Shown here: piece after piece, positions 33,559 to 42,833 of the stretch | How the letters are laid out: every line of letters begins with the position of its first letter | How positions within the stretch are numbered: position 1 is the stretch's first letter | DNA from: Carboxylicivirga sp964602515 | Lineage (GTDB): Bacteria; Bacteroidota; Bacteroidia; Bacteroidales; Marinilabiliaceae | NCBI GenBank assembly: GCA_964602515.1 | Contig: CAZRRJ010000002.1 | Coordinates: forward strand, 310,001 to 374,000 | Direction of reading: 5' to 3' | DNA length: 64,000 nt | The notes under the pieces: model-generated | Databases searched by the model: none | Told to the model about the DNA's origin: nothing | What the model saw: only the letters and a program-made list of their open reading frames with translations | Made by a program: the position numbers and the translations under genes

Positions 33559-35388
33559 ATGAAGATAACACTTAGAAGCGCAACATCAACACAAGGCAGG
33601 AGAATGGCTGGGGCCAGAAGCTTATGGCGTGCCAATGGTATGAAAGAACAGCATTTTGGTAAGCCGGTTATTGCAGTGGTTAACTCTTTTACACAGTTTG
33701 TTCCGGGGCATGTGCATTTGCACGATATTGGGCAAATGGTAAAAAAACGCATTGAGGCCAATGGATGTTTTGCTGCTGAGTTTAATACTATTGCCATTGA
33801 TGATGGCATTGCTATGGGGCACGATGGCATGTTATACTCATTACCATCGCGTGATATAATTGCAGACAGTGTTGAATATATGGCCAATGCTCATAAAGTG
33901 GATGCTTTGGTTTGCATTAGTAACTGCGATAAGATTACCCCCGGTATGTTAATGGCTGCCATGCGTTTGAATATACCTGCTGTATTTGTGTCTGGAGGTC
34001 CTATGGAAGCCGGTAAGGCCGGGGGTAAAGCTCTTGATTTAGTGGATGCTATGGTAATGGCTGCTGATGATACAGTTTCGGATGAGGAAGTAGATGAGGT
34101 GGAGCGTAATGCCTGCCCCACCTGTGGTTCTTGTTCGGGTATGTTTACTGCTAACTCCATGAATTGTTTAAACGAAGCAATTGGATTGGCTTTGCCGGGT
34201 AACGGAACCATTGTGGCAACCCATGTTAATCGTAAAGTTTTATTTGAAAAGGCAGCTGACTTAATTGTTGATATCACCAACAAATATTATAGAGAAGGTG
34301 ATGAATCTGTTTTGCCACGATCTATTGCTACATACAAAGCCTTTGAAAATGCCATGACTTTAGATATTGCTATGGGTGGATCAACCAATACGGTATTGCA
34401 TATTTTGGCTATTGCACACGAGGCCGGTGTTAACTTTACGATGGATGATATTGATCGCTTATCGCGTAAAACACCGGTATTGTGTAAAGTAGCACCTAAT
34501 TCTCATTACCATATCGAAGATGTTAATCGTGCAGGTGGCATTATGGCTATTCTGGCTGAATTAAACCGTGGAGGATTATTACACACTGATGTTAGCCGTG
34601 TAGATTATCCGAGTTTGAAAGAGGCTTTGGAAGTTTATGATGTACAAAGTGTAAAGGTGTCTGGTGAAGCTAAAGAAATATATACGAGTGCTCCTGCAGG
34701 ACTGTTCAACCTAACTATGGGATCGCAAAAAACAATGTATGGTAAGCTTGATCTGGATAGAAAAAAAGGTTGTATTCGTAGTATAGAAGGAGCTTACTCG
34801 CAAGATGGTGGTTTGGCTGTGTTGTTTGGCAACCTGGCAGAGAAAGGGTGCATTGTAAAAACTGCTGGTGTTGATGAATCCATCTTTATATTTAATGGTA
34901 CAGCGCGTGTGTACGAATCACAGGACGATGCATGTGAAGGTATTTTATCGGATGAAGTAAAAGCCGGTGATGTAGTCATTATTCGATATGAAGGTCCTAA
35001 AGGTGGGCCGGGAATGCAAGAGATGCTGTATCCAACGTCTTACCTGAAATCAAAGCATCTTGGGAAAAAATGCGCTTTGTTAACAGATGGCCGATTCTCA
35101 GGTGGCACTTCGGGCTTATCTATTGGTCATGCATCACCTGAAGCAGCTGGGGGAGGTAACATTGCCCTGGTAAGAGACGGAGACCCTATTATAATTGATA
35201 TTCCCAATAGAAAAATAGACTTACAGATCAGTGCCGAAGAATTGGCAAAACGAAGGGCTGCGGAAGAAGTGAAGGGGAGTAATGCATTCAAACCAGGTAA
35301 TCGGGAACGCAATATTTCAAAGGCATTAAAGGCATACGCCAGTTTGGTAAGTGCTGCTGATAAAGGAGCGATAAGGTTAATAGATTAA
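33559..35388 (+). CDS. ilvD: Dihydroxy-acid dehydratase
   Basis: 609 residues. It removes water from 2,3-dihydroxy-isovalerate and -methylvalerate, giving the 2-oxo acids for Val/Leu and Ile. Fe-S ligand and substrate motifs are visible: CISNCDKITPGMLMAA, NACPTCGSCSGMFTANSMN and GRFSGGTSGLSIGHASPEA. First enzyme gene after the attenuator, so all downstream genes share its control. The length matches the IlvD/Edd family. Confidence 0.97.
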   Translation: MKITLRSATSTQGRRMAGARSLWRANGMKEQHFGKPVIAVVNSFTQFVPGHVHLHDIGQMVKKRIEANGCFAAEFNTIAIDDGIAMGHDGMLYSLPSRDIIADSVEYMANAHKVDALVCISNCDKITPGMLMAAMRLNIPAVFVSGGPMEAGKAGGKALDLVDAMVMAADDTVSDEEVDEVERNACPTCGSCSGMFTANSMNCLNEAIGLALPGNGTIVATHVNRKVLFEKAADLIVDITNKYYREGDESVLPRSIATYKAFENAMTLDIAMGGSTNTVLHILAIAHEAGVNFTMDDIDRLSRKTPVLCKVAPNSHYHIEDVNRAGGIMAILAELNRGGLLHTDVSRVDYPSLKEALEVYDVQSVKVSGEAKEIYTSAPAGLFNLTMGSQKTMYGKLDLDRKKGCIRSIEGAYSQDGGLAVLFGNLAEKGCIVKTAGVDESIFIFNGTARVYESQDDACEGILSDEVKAGDVVIIRYEGPKGGPGMQEMLYPTSYLKSKHLGKKCALLTDGRFSGGTSGLSIGHASPEAAGGGNIALVRDGDPIIIDIPNRKIDLQISAEELAKRRAAEEVKGSNAFKPGNRERNISKALKAYASLVSAADKGAIRLID

Positions 35389-35394
35389 GAATTC

Positions 35395-35490
35395 AGACAT
35401 ATAGATAAGAGACTTGTAGACTATAAGGTTAAGGATTTAGAGATAAACATCATCTAAAAAACTATGATCTCATCATCTAAAAATCTATAA
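35395..35490. repeat. Imperfect palindromic spacer, ilvD-ilvB
   Basis: Low-complexity spacer whose left half (purine-rich, built of AGATA, TAAGAG and TAGACTATAAGG pieces) is roughly complementary to its right half (CATCTAAAAA, ATGATCTCATCATCTAAAAATC). An imperfect long hairpin is likely. Confidence 0.5.
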
Positions 35491-35493
35491 AAG

Positions 35494-37230
35494 ATGGAAA
35501 CAAAAACGCAACCACAAACAATGGAGGCCAGTACGATGAAAAAACAGAGGATGAGTGGCTCAGAGGCGGTGATGCAATCATTGCTTCACGAAGGTGTTAA
35601 TTTGCTATTTGGATACCCCGGAGGAGCCATAATGCCTATCTATGACGCCTTGTATCATTACCAGGAAAAGTTAAAACATATTTTAACCCGTCATGAGCAA
35701 GGAGCAGTACATGCTGCTCAGGGCTATGCGCGTGTAACAGGTAAAGTTGGTGTTTGTTTTGTAACAAGTGGGCCCGGTGCTACCAACGCTGTTACAGGTA
35801 TTGCTGATGCAATGGTTGATTCCACTCCAATGGTTGTAATTAGCGGACAGGTCGCTTCACCATTATTGGGTACTGATGCGTTCCAGGAGACTGATGTGGT
35901 TGGTATAACACAGCCTATTACCAAATGGAATTACCAGGTAAAGCGTGCCGAAGAAATACCGGAAGCAATTGCCAAAGCATTTTATATTGCCAGGACAGGC
36001 CGCCCGGGACCGGTCTTAATTGATATAACAAAAGATGCTCAGTTTGCCCAGTTTGATTTTGAATATAAAAAGGTAGAAAAAGTACGTAGTTATATTCCCA
36101 AAACTCCTGTTAAGGCCGACAAAGTTGCCGAAGCCGTTCGTTTGATTAACCTGGCTAAGAAGCCTTTGGCTTTGGTAGGGCAAGGCGTTGTTTTAGGAAA
36201 AGCAGAGAGTGATTTAATGGCTTTTCTGGTGAAAACAGGAATTCCGGCGGCATGGACCTTATTAGGTTTATCTGCTATGCCATCCGATTTTGAGCAAAAC
36301 GTTGGAATGTTGGGAATGCATGGTAACTACGGGCCTAATGTAAAAACCAATGAAAGTGATTTAATTATTGCTATAGGAATGCGCTTTGATGACCGGGTGA
36401 CGGGTAATGTGCAGAAGTATGCCACTAATGCAAAGGTGATTCACCTGGAAATTGACCCGGCAGAAATTAATAAAATTATTTATGCCGATGTACCTGTTGT
36501 TGGTGATGTGAAAGAATCATTACCGATGATAACAGAAATGGTATCTGAGAATAACCATACAGCATGGTTAAACGAATTTAAAGCTTGTGATAAAATTGAA
36601 AAACAAAAAATAATTGATGAGGAGCTGTTTCCATTAAAGTCTGGTTTAACAATGGGAGAAGTGATTCGACGTGTAACAGGACATTACAATGATAATGCTA
36701 TCATGGTAACAGATGTGGGACAACACCAGATGATGGCATCACGCTATTTTAAATTCACACAAACACGCAGTGTGGTTACTTCCGGAGGACTTGGCACAAT
36801 GGGATTTGGATTGCCTGCTGCTTTAGGAGCGCAATTAGGTCAGCCTGATCGCCCGGTGTGCTTATTTGTTGGTGATGGTGGTTTTCAAATGACCATCCAG
36901 GAGTTAGGAACTATTTTTCAGACTAAAGTACCTGTTAAGATTATTCTTTTAAATAATAATTTTTTAGGAATGGTACGTCAGTGGCAGGAAATGTTCTTTG
37001 ATAAACGTTATGCTTCTACAGAATTGGTAAATCCGGATTTTCAGATGATTACAAAAGGGTATGGCATTGCTTGTGAACAGGTTACGGAACGTGATGATCT
37101 GGATGCAGCGGTTGAACGTATGGCCAGGTATGACGGAGCTTATTTATTGGAAGTAAAAGTGGAGAAAGAAGGTAACGTATTTCCAATGGTTCCAACCGGG
37201 GCATCTGTTTCGGAGATCATCCTTGAATAA
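35494..37230 (+). CDS. ilvB: Acetolactate synthase large subunit
   Basis: 578 residues, thiamine-diphosphate enzyme. The N-terminal TPP domain has LLFGYPGGAIMPIYDAL and the catalytic Glu in RHEQGAVHAAQGYAR. The FAD-binding middle is about 200-330. The C-terminal TPP domain has GDGGFQMTIQELGT followed by NNNFLGMVRQWQ (metal-binding GDG-x-NN motif). It condenses pyruvate with pyruvate or 2-oxobutyrate, the first shared step. About 20 residues before the core are poorly conserved; an internal ATG (codon 16) is a possible alternative start. The regulatory subunit ilvN follows. Confidence 0.96.
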   Translation: METKTQPQTMEASTMKKQRMSGSEAVMQSLLHEGVNLLFGYPGGAIMPIYDALYHYQEKLKHILTRHEQGAVHAAQGYARVTGKVGVCFVTSGPGATNAVTGIADAMVDSTPMVVISGQVASPLLGTDAFQETDVVGITQPITKWNYQVKRAEEIPEAIAKAFYIARTGRPGPVLIDITKDAQFAQFDFEYKKVEKVRSYIPKTPVKADKVAEAVRLINLAKKPLALVGQGVVLGKAESDLMAFLVKTGIPAAWTLLGLSAMPSDFEQNVGMLGMHGNYGPNVKTNESDLIIAIGMRFDDRVTGNVQKYATNAKVIHLEIDPAEINKIIYADVPVVGDVKESLPMITEMVSENNHTAWLNEFKACDKIEKQKIIDEELFPLKSGLTMGEVIRRVTGHYNDNAIMVTDVGQHQMMASRYFKFTQTRSVVTSGGLGTMGFGLPAALGAQLGQPDRPVCLFVGDGGFQMTIQELGTIFQTKVPVKIILLNNNFLGMVRQWQEMFFDKRYASTELVNPDFQMITKGYGIACEQVTERDDLDAAVERMARYDGAYLLEVKVEKEGNVFPMVPTGASVSEIILE

Positions 37231-37239
37231 TAACAAGAC

Positions 37240-37308
37240 AGAGTATTGAAGATTGTAAATCGGAGACGGAAACCATCTTCATACTTGATACTTTAATCTT
37301 GATACTAA
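37240..37308. repeat. Imperfect palindromic spacer, ilvB-ilvN
   Basis: The left arm (AGTATTGAAGATTGTAAATC) resembles the reverse complement of the right arm (the ACTTGATACTTTAATCTTGA region). Same vocabulary as the spacers at 39000, 40604 and 21974. Confidence 0.55.
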
Positions 37309-37314
37309 AAGAAA

Positions 37315-37857
37315 ATGAAACAAGAATTTACATTATCGATATATTCAGAAAACCACGTTGGATTACTTAACCAGGTAACAACTGTTTTTACCCGCCGGCA
37401 TATTAACATTGAAAGCTTAACAACCTCGGAATCGGCTATACCGGGTATTCATAAATTTACCATTGTGGTATTTACAAGCAGAGAGCAGGTAACCAAGCTA
37501 CTACAGCAGATTGAAAAGAAAATAGATGTTATTAAGGCTTATGTTTTTACTGCAGATGAAGTTGTTCACCAGGAAGTGGCCTTATACAAGGTAGAGACAG
37601 AGTCGCTTTTAAACAGCAATGAAATTGAGCGACTGGTTCGTCAATACGGGGCACGTATTCTGGAAGTTACCAAAGAGTACACAGTTATTGAAAAGACTGG
37701 ACATAAACGCGAAACACAAGAACTGTTTGAAAAACTCGATCATTTTGGTGTCAATCAATTTGTTCGTTCAGGGCGTATTGCTGTAACAAAACTTAAAGAA
37801 GAACTACTTTCAAATTATTTAAAGAAACTCGAAAAAGAAAAATCGTTACTGGATTAA
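37315..37857 (+). CDS. ilvN: Acetolactate synthase small (regulatory) subunit
   Basis: 180 residues with an N-terminal ACT domain (FTLSIYSENHVGLLNQVTTV, then RRHINIESLTTSES) that binds valine or its analogue for feedback inhibition, and a C-terminal domain that activates IlvB. Longer than the E. coli IlvN type and near the IlvH type in length. Its place directly after ilvB fits subunit coexpression. Confidence 0.94.
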   Translation: MKQEFTLSIYSENHVGLLNQVTTVFTRRHINIESLTTSESAIPGIHKFTIVVFTSREQVTKLLQQIEKKIDVIKAYVFTADEVVHQEVALYKVETESLLNSNEIERLVRQYGARILEVTKEYTVIEKTGHKRETQELFEKLDHFGVNQFVRSGRIAVTKLKEELLSNYLKKLEKEKSLLD

Positions 37858-37952
37858 AAGCAGGTATTATGAATCAAGATGCAAGATGTTTTTGTGTTTT
37901 GCTACTTTAATTTTTTACTAAAAATATAAACAAACATTAATTAAATAAAATC

Positions 37953-38999
37953 ATGGCAAAAATTAATTTCGGAGGAACAGAAGAGAATGTTGTAACAAGG
38001 GAAGAGTTCCCATTGGAAAAGGCTCGTGAAGTATTAAAAGATGAAACCATTGCTGTTATTGGTTATGGCGTGCAAGGTCCGGGGCAATCACTTAACCTGA
38101 AAGACAATGGTTTTAATGTGATTATTGGTCAGCGTAAAGAGTCTAAGACCTGGGATAAAGCCATTGCTGACGGATGGGTTCCTGGTGAGACATTGTTTGA
38201 GATTGAAGAAGCATTGCAAAGAGCAACTATAATTCAATATTTACTTTCAGATGCAGGTCAGATTCAAATGTGGGATACTGTTAAGAAGCACTTAACCCCG
38301 GGTAAGGCACTTTATTTCTCTCACGGATTTGGTATTACATATAAAGAGCGTACAGGTATTATTCCTCCGGCTGATGTTGATGTTATTTTGGTAGCTCCTA
38401 AAGGTTCTGGTACTTCATTACGCCGTATGTTTCTTGAAGGACGTGGTTTGAACTCTTCCTATGCGATTTTTCAGGATGCAACAGGTAAGGCGTTTGACAG
38501 GGTAGTGGCATTGGGTATTGGTGTTGGTTCGGGTTATTTATTCGAAACAGACTTTAAACGTGAGGTTTACTCAGATTTAACTGGTGAGCGTGGTACCTTA
38601 ATGGGATGTATCCAGGGAATTTTTGCTGCTCAGTATGATGTATTACGTTCTAACGGACATTCTCCATCAGAAGCATTTAACGAAACGGTTGAGGAGTTGA
38701 CACAAAGCTTAATGCCATTGGTTGCTGAAAATGGTATGGACTGGATGTATGCCAACACTTCAACTACAGCTCAGCGTGGGGCATTGGATTGGTGGAAGCC
38801 TTTCCGTGATGCCACTAAGCCGGTTTTTGAAAAACTATATAAAGAAGTTGCAGCAGGTAATGAAGCTCAACGATCAATTGACTCTAACAGCCAGGAAGAC
38901 TACCGTGTAAAGTTAGAAGAAGAATTAAAAGAGTTGCGCGAATCAGAAATGTGGCAGGCAGGTGCTGCGGTACGTCAATTGAGACCAGAAAACCAGTAA
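37953..38999 (+). CDS. ilvC: Ketol-acid reductoisomerase
   Basis: 348 residues. Rossmann N-terminus with IAVIGYGVQGPGQSLNLKDNG and a cofactor loop QRKESKTWDKA, whose basic and Ser residues suggest NADPH. The metal- and substrate-binding helical domain has VAPKGSGTSLRRMF and SDLTGERGTLMGCIQG. It carries out the alkyl shift and reduction in the Ile/Val pathway. The length matches the class found in Bacteroidota. The 95-bp gap from ilvN contains half of the spacer repeat (GAATCAAGATGCAAGATG). Confidence 0.96.
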   Translation: MAKINFGGTEENVVTREEFPLEKAREVLKDETIAVIGYGVQGPGQSLNLKDNGFNVIIGQRKESKTWDKAIADGWVPGETLFEIEEALQRATIIQYLLSDAGQIQMWDTVKKHLTPGKALYFSHGFGITYKERTGIIPPADVDVILVAPKGSGTSLRRMFLEGRGLNSSYAIFQDATGKAFDRVVALGIGVGSGYLFETDFKREVYSDLTGERGTLMGCIQGIFAAQYDVLRSNGHSPSEAFNETVEELTQSLMPLVAENGMDWMYANTSTTAQRGALDWWKPFRDATKPVFEKLYKEVAAGNEAQRSIDSNSQEDYRVKLEEELKELRESEMWQAGAAVRQLRPENQ

Positions 39000-39090
39000 G
39001 AAGATACAGGATACAAGGTTCAGGAATCAGGATATAAGTATTGTTTTACTACTTGATACCAAGTTCTAGCTACTGTTCTAATACTAAAAA
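39000..39090. repeat. Imperfect palindromic spacer, ilvC-leuA
   Basis: The left half repeats AGATACAGGATACAAGG and GGAATCAGGATATAAGTA; the right half (ACTTGATACCAAGTTCTAGC, then TACTGTTCTAATACT) is its rough reverse complement, around a TTGTTTT loop. Confidence 0.6.
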
Positions 39091-39098
39091 CAATAACC

Positions 39099-40595
39099 AT
39101 GGATAACAAAGTTCATATATTCGATACAACACTAAGAGACGGCGAGCAAGTGCCGGGATGCCAGTTAAACACTATTGAAAAAATAGAAGTTGCCCGTCAG
39201 CTTGAGAAGCTAGGTGTTGACGTGATTGAAGCTGGATTTCCCGTTTCAAGCCCCGGAGATTTTAATTCGGTGGTTGAAATTTCAAAGGCGGTTCAGAATC
39301 CTACCATTTGTGCTTTAACGCGTGCAGTTAAAAAAGATATTGAAGTGGCAGCTGATGCGTTGAAGTTTGCAAAGCGTGGTCGTATTCATACCGGAATTGG
39401 TACATCACCATACCATATCAAATACAAACTTAATTCTAACGAAGACGAGATTGTTGAGCGTGCTGTAGAGGCTGTAAAATATGCAAAACGTTTTGTTGAA
39501 GATGTTGAGTTTTATGCCGAAGATGCAGGTCGTTCAGATAATGAATACCTGGCTCGTGTGGTTGAGGCTGTTATTAAAGCAGGTGCTACTGTTATTAATA
39601 TTCCGGATACAACAGGTTATTGTCTGCCGGCAGAATATGGTGAAAAAATCGCTTACCTGGTTAATAATGTACCAAACGTTGACAAAGCGATATTATCAAC
39701 ACACTGTCACAATGATTTGGGCATGGCAACTGCTAATACATTGGCCGGAGTTGTTAATGGTGCCCGCCAGGTTGAGGTCACTATTAACGGATTGGGAGAG
39801 CGTGCCGGTAATACCTCATTAGAAGAGGTTGTTATGGCTATGAAATCGCATCATAATCTGGATTTTCAAACCTGTATTGATTCCAGGCAGATCATGAAAA
39901 CCAGTAAGTTGGTGTCTACTTTGATGCGTATGCCTGTTCAGGCTAATAAAGCTATTGTTGGGCGTAACGCTTTTGCTCACTCATCTGGTATTCATCAGGA
40001 TGGTGTATTGAAAAACCGTGAGAACTATGAAATTATTGATCCGGCTGAAGTAGGTGTTAAAGAATCAAGCATTGTATTAACAGCCCGCAGTGGGCGTGCA
40101 GCGTTAAAACACCGTTTGCATGTATTAGGTTATGATTTTGATGGTTCTGAATTGGATGATATTTATAATCGTTTCCTTGATTTAGCTGACAGGAAAAAAG
40201 ATGTTGCAGATGAGGATCTGGAAGTTTTAGCAGGAACAGAACGCGTTAAAGCAGATCGTTCAATTAAATTAGAGGCATTGCAGGTTATCTCGGGTAGCTC
40301 AACTATTCCAACAGCAACTGTTGCTGTAAGTTTTGATGGCGATACATTTACGGAAACGGCTTCTGGTAATGGGCCAATTGATGCGGCTTTTTCAGCAGTT
40401 AAAAACCTGGTTAAACGTAAAGTGCATTTAGAAGAGTTCTTAATACAGGCTATTACACGAGGTAGCGATGATTTAGGTAAGGTGCATGTTCAGGTTGAGC
40501 ATAAAGGGCATACCTATTATGGTTTTGCAGCCAATGTAGATATTATTACAGCATCAGTTGAAGCATTTCTTGATGCCATCTCGAAAATAGGATAA
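39099..40595 (+). CDS. leuA: 2-isopropylmalate synthase
   Basis: 498 residues, DRE-TIM metallolyase: FDTTLRDGEQVPGCQLN at the start, IEAGFPVSSPGDF, and the metal-binding STHCHNDLGMATANTLAG. The C-terminal LeuA dimer/regulatory domain (about 380-495) gives leucine feedback. It condenses 2-oxoisovalerate with acetyl-CoA, committing carbon to leucine. A second homologue (42834-44366) occurs in the same operon. Confidence 0.95.
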   Translation: MDNKVHIFDTTLRDGEQVPGCQLNTIEKIEVARQLEKLGVDVIEAGFPVSSPGDFNSVVEISKAVQNPTICALTRAVKKDIEVAADALKFAKRGRIHTGIGTSPYHIKYKLNSNEDEIVERAVEAVKYAKRFVEDVEFYAEDAGRSDNEYLARVVEAVIKAGATVINIPDTTGYCLPAEYGEKIAYLVNNVPNVDKAILSTHCHNDLGMATANTLAGVVNGARQVEVTINGLGERAGNTSLEEVVMAMKSHHNLDFQTCIDSRQIMKTSKLVSTLMRMPVQANKAIVGRNAFAHSSGIHQDGVLKNRENYEIIDPAEVGVKESSIVLTARSGRAALKHRLHVLGYDFDGSELDDIYNRFLDLADRKKDVADEDLEVLAGTERVKADRSIKLEALQVISGSSTIPTATVAVSFDGDTFTETASGNGPIDAAFSAVKNLVKRKVHLEEFLIQAITRGSDDLGKVHVQVEHKGHTYYGFAANVDIITASVEAFLDAISKIG

Positions 40596-40603
40596 ATTTT
40601 AGA

Positions 40604-40671
40604 CATAAGTATCAAGACATAAAGCATAAGATTAGTCTTGATACTTTTATCTTGATAATTGATACTTATAG
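40604..40671. repeat. Palindromic spacer, leuA-leuC
   Basis: Contains an 11-bp perfect stem: AAGTATCAAGA (40607-40617) with TCTTGATACTT (40636-40646), then another run of the same words up to the leuC start. The clearest of the spacer hairpins. Confidence 0.75.
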
Positions 40672-40676
40672 CAAAA

Positions 40677-42080
40677 ATGGGAAAAACATTATTTGATAAA
40701 ATATGGGACAGCCACGTCGTCAAGACAATTGATGACGGGCCTAATGTACTTTATATAGATCGTCACTTTATCCATGAAGTAACGAGTCCGCAGGCATTTG
40801 GGGGAATTAAGTCAAGGGGTGGTAAAGTTGCACGGCCAGACCAGGTTATAGCAACACCCGACCACAATATTCCTACCATTAACCAGCACCTGACTATACA
40901 AGATGAGTTGTCTCGTTACCAGGTAGAAACATTAAAAAAGAATTGTGAAGAGAATGGTATTACCATGTATGGTTTAAACCATCCGTATAATGGAATTGTG
41001 CACGTAGTTGGGCCTGAACTGGGTATTACACAGCCTGGTATGACCATTGTTTGTGGAGACAGTCATACTTCTACACATGGTGCTTTTGGCAGTATTGCTT
41101 TTGGTATTGGAACCAGTGAAGTTGAAATGGCATTGGCAACACAGTGTATTATGCAACCGAAACCCAAGCGGTTGCGCATTAATATTGATGGGGTATTGGC
41201 AAGTGGGGTTACATCAAAAGATGTCATCCTTTATATTATTGCAGATATTTCAACAGGGGGAGGAACAGGTTACTTTGTTGAGTTTGCAGGTTCTGCTATT
41301 CGCAGCCTTTCAATGGAAGCGCGAATGACCATCTGTAATATGAGTATTGAGATGGGCGCACGGGGAGGAATGATTGCACCTGATGAAACCACGTTTGAAT
41401 ATATTAAAGGTCGTGAACAAGCACCCAAAGGAGAACAGTGGGATAAGGCTGTTGCATATTGGAAATCACTTTGCACCGATGAGGATGCCGTATTTGATAA
41501 AGAATTAACTTACGATGCTGCTGATATTGAGCCGATGATTACCTATGGTACAAATCCGGGTATGGGTACAAAAGTGTGTGGTCATATTCCTTCTCTAGAT
41601 AGCATTGAGGACAGTTCTAAAAATTCATTTCAAAAATCAATGGAATATATGGGTTTTAAAGCAGGTGATAAGATTGAAGGAAAGCCAGTTGATTATGTTT
41701 TTGTGGGAAGCTGTACGAATGGAAGAATTGAAGATTTACGTGTGTTTTGTCAGGCTATAAAAGGCAGAAAAAAGGCAGATGGTGTAACAGCATGGATTGT
41801 ACCGGGTAGTAAACAAGTTGAAAAGCAAGCTTTGGAAGAAGGTTTAAAAGAGCAACTGGAAACAGCAGGTTTCGAATTGCGTCAGCCGGGTTGTTCTGCT
41901 TGTTTGGCCATGAATGATGATAAGATACCAGAAGGAAAATATGCTGTTGCAACTTCAAACCGTAATTTTGAAGGACGCCAGGGGCCTGGTTCCCGTACCA
42001 TGTTGGCTAGTCCGTTAACAGCAGCAGCAGCAGCTATTACAGGTGTTGTAACTGATCCTCGTACCATTTTTAACTTTTAA
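40677..42080 (+). CDS. leuC: 3-isopropylmalate dehydratase large subunit
   Basis: 467 residues from the ATG at 40677 (MGKTLFDKIWDSHVV), which matches the family N-terminus; an upstream TTG gives six extra residues inside the spacer repeat. Aconitase family: CGDSHTSTHGAFGSIAFGIG, then the 4Fe-4S cysteines in VGSCTNGRIEDL and PGCSACLAMNDD. It isomerises 2- to 3-isopropylmalate with LeuD, whose gene follows after only 14 bp, without a palindromic spacer. Confidence 0.96.
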   Translation: MGKTLFDKIWDSHVVKTIDDGPNVLYIDRHFIHEVTSPQAFGGIKSRGGKVARPDQVIATPDHNIPTINQHLTIQDELSRYQVETLKKNCEENGITMYGLNHPYNGIVHVVGPELGITQPGMTIVCGDSHTSTHGAFGSIAFGIGTSEVEMALATQCIMQPKPKRLRINIDGVLASGVTSKDVILYIIADISTGGGTGYFVEFAGSAIRSLSMEARMTICNMSIEMGARGGMIAPDETTFEYIKGREQAPKGEQWDKAVAYWKSLCTDEDAVFDKELTYDAADIEPMITYGTNPGMGTKVCGHIPSLDSIEDSSKNSFQKSMEYMGFKAGDKIEGKPVDYVFVGSCTNGRIEDLRVFCQAIKGRKKADGVTAWIVPGSKQVEKQALEEGLKEQLETAGFELRQPGCSACLAMNDDKIPEGKYAVATSNRNFEGRQGPGSRTMLASPLTAAAAAITGVVTDPRTIFNF

Positions 42081-42094
42081 CAGGGGAAATAATT

Positions 42095-42694
42095 ATGCCG
42101 ATAGAAAAATTTGTAACAGTTCAGACGTCGTTTGTGCCAATGCCAATCGAAAATGTGGATACAGACCAGATTATTCCTGCCCGATTTTTAAAAGCAACCA
42201 CTAAAGAGGGATTTGGAGATAATTTATTCTTTGATTGGAGATACGATAAAGCAGGTCGGCCCAAAGCTGATTTTGTTTTAAATAATTCAGCATACTCAGG
42301 AACGGTTTTAGTTGCAGGTAAGAACTTTGGTAGTGGATCAAGTCGTGAGCACGCTGCCTGGGCAATTGCCGGATATGGTTTTAAAGCTGTTGTATCGAGC
42401 TTTTTTGCTGATATATTTCGAAATAATTCTTTGAACAATGGGGTACTGCCGGTTCAGGTGACAGAAGAATTCTTAGCCGGTTTGTTTGCTTCTGTTAAGG
42501 CAGACAATAAAGCAGAAGTAAAAATTGATCTTGAAAATCAGATTATTACTAATGTTAGTGCAGGTGTTTCCGAAGCTTTTGAAATAAACACATATAAGAA
42601 AAGTTGCCTTATGAATGGCTATGATGATATTGATTATTTGTTGAGTCTCGAAGAAGAGATTTCGGCATATGAAAAGCAAGCTGTGAAGTTTTAG
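42095..42694 (+). CDS. leuD: 3-isopropylmalate dehydratase small subunit
   Basis: 199 residues, swivel domain partner of LeuC: NVDTDQIIPARFLK at the start and GKNFGSGSSREHAAWAIAGYG in the middle. The length is typical. The tight leuC-leuD spacing agrees with equal production of both subunits. Confidence 0.96.
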   Translation: MPIEKFVTVQTSFVPMPIENVDTDQIIPARFLKATTKEGFGDNLFFDWRYDKAGRPKADFVLNNSAYSGTVLVAGKNFGSGSSREHAAWAIAGYGFKAVVSSFFADIFRNNSLNNGVLPVQVTEEFLAGLFASVKADNKAEVKIDLENQIITNVSAGVSEAFEINTYKKSCLMNGYDDIDYLLSLEEEISAYEKQAVKF

Positions 42695-42715
42695 TGTATC
42701 AACTAAAAGATTACG

Positions 42716-42797
42716 GGTTAAACACAGAGACACGTTGTCACAAAGTCTTTTCTGGAATAAGAAATCTGGTGTACAAAGTGCCTTTGTGGCATTAACC
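42716..42797. repeat. CACAGAG-type palindromic element, leuD-leuA2
   Basis: Ends are GGTTAA (42716-42721) and TTAACC (42792-42797). Arms are made of ACACAGAGACAC and CACAAAG words on the left and CAAAGTGCCTTTGTGG on the right, a rough inverted repeat. This differs in vocabulary from the other spacers of the operon but resembles CACAGAG-rich palindromes seen in intergenic DNA of many bacteria. Confidence 0.6.
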
Positions 42798-42833
42798 AAT
42801 TAGGCATAATAAACCCAAAAAAGCTACAAAAAC

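Noticed and set aside
33408..33887. Minus-strand frame of 159 codons over the ilv attenuator and the ilvD start
   Set aside because: Antisense to ilvD and to the leader peptide and terminator; an artefact of codon bias.
39481..39822. 113-codon frame within leuA in another reading frame
   Set aside because: Lies wholly inside a well-conserved enzyme gene; composition (many Leu/Trp/Gln) is typical of out-of-frame reading.
42473..42799. Minus-strand frame of 108 codons over the leuD end and spacer
   Set aside because: Antisense to leuD and composed partly of the palindromic spacer; no family features.
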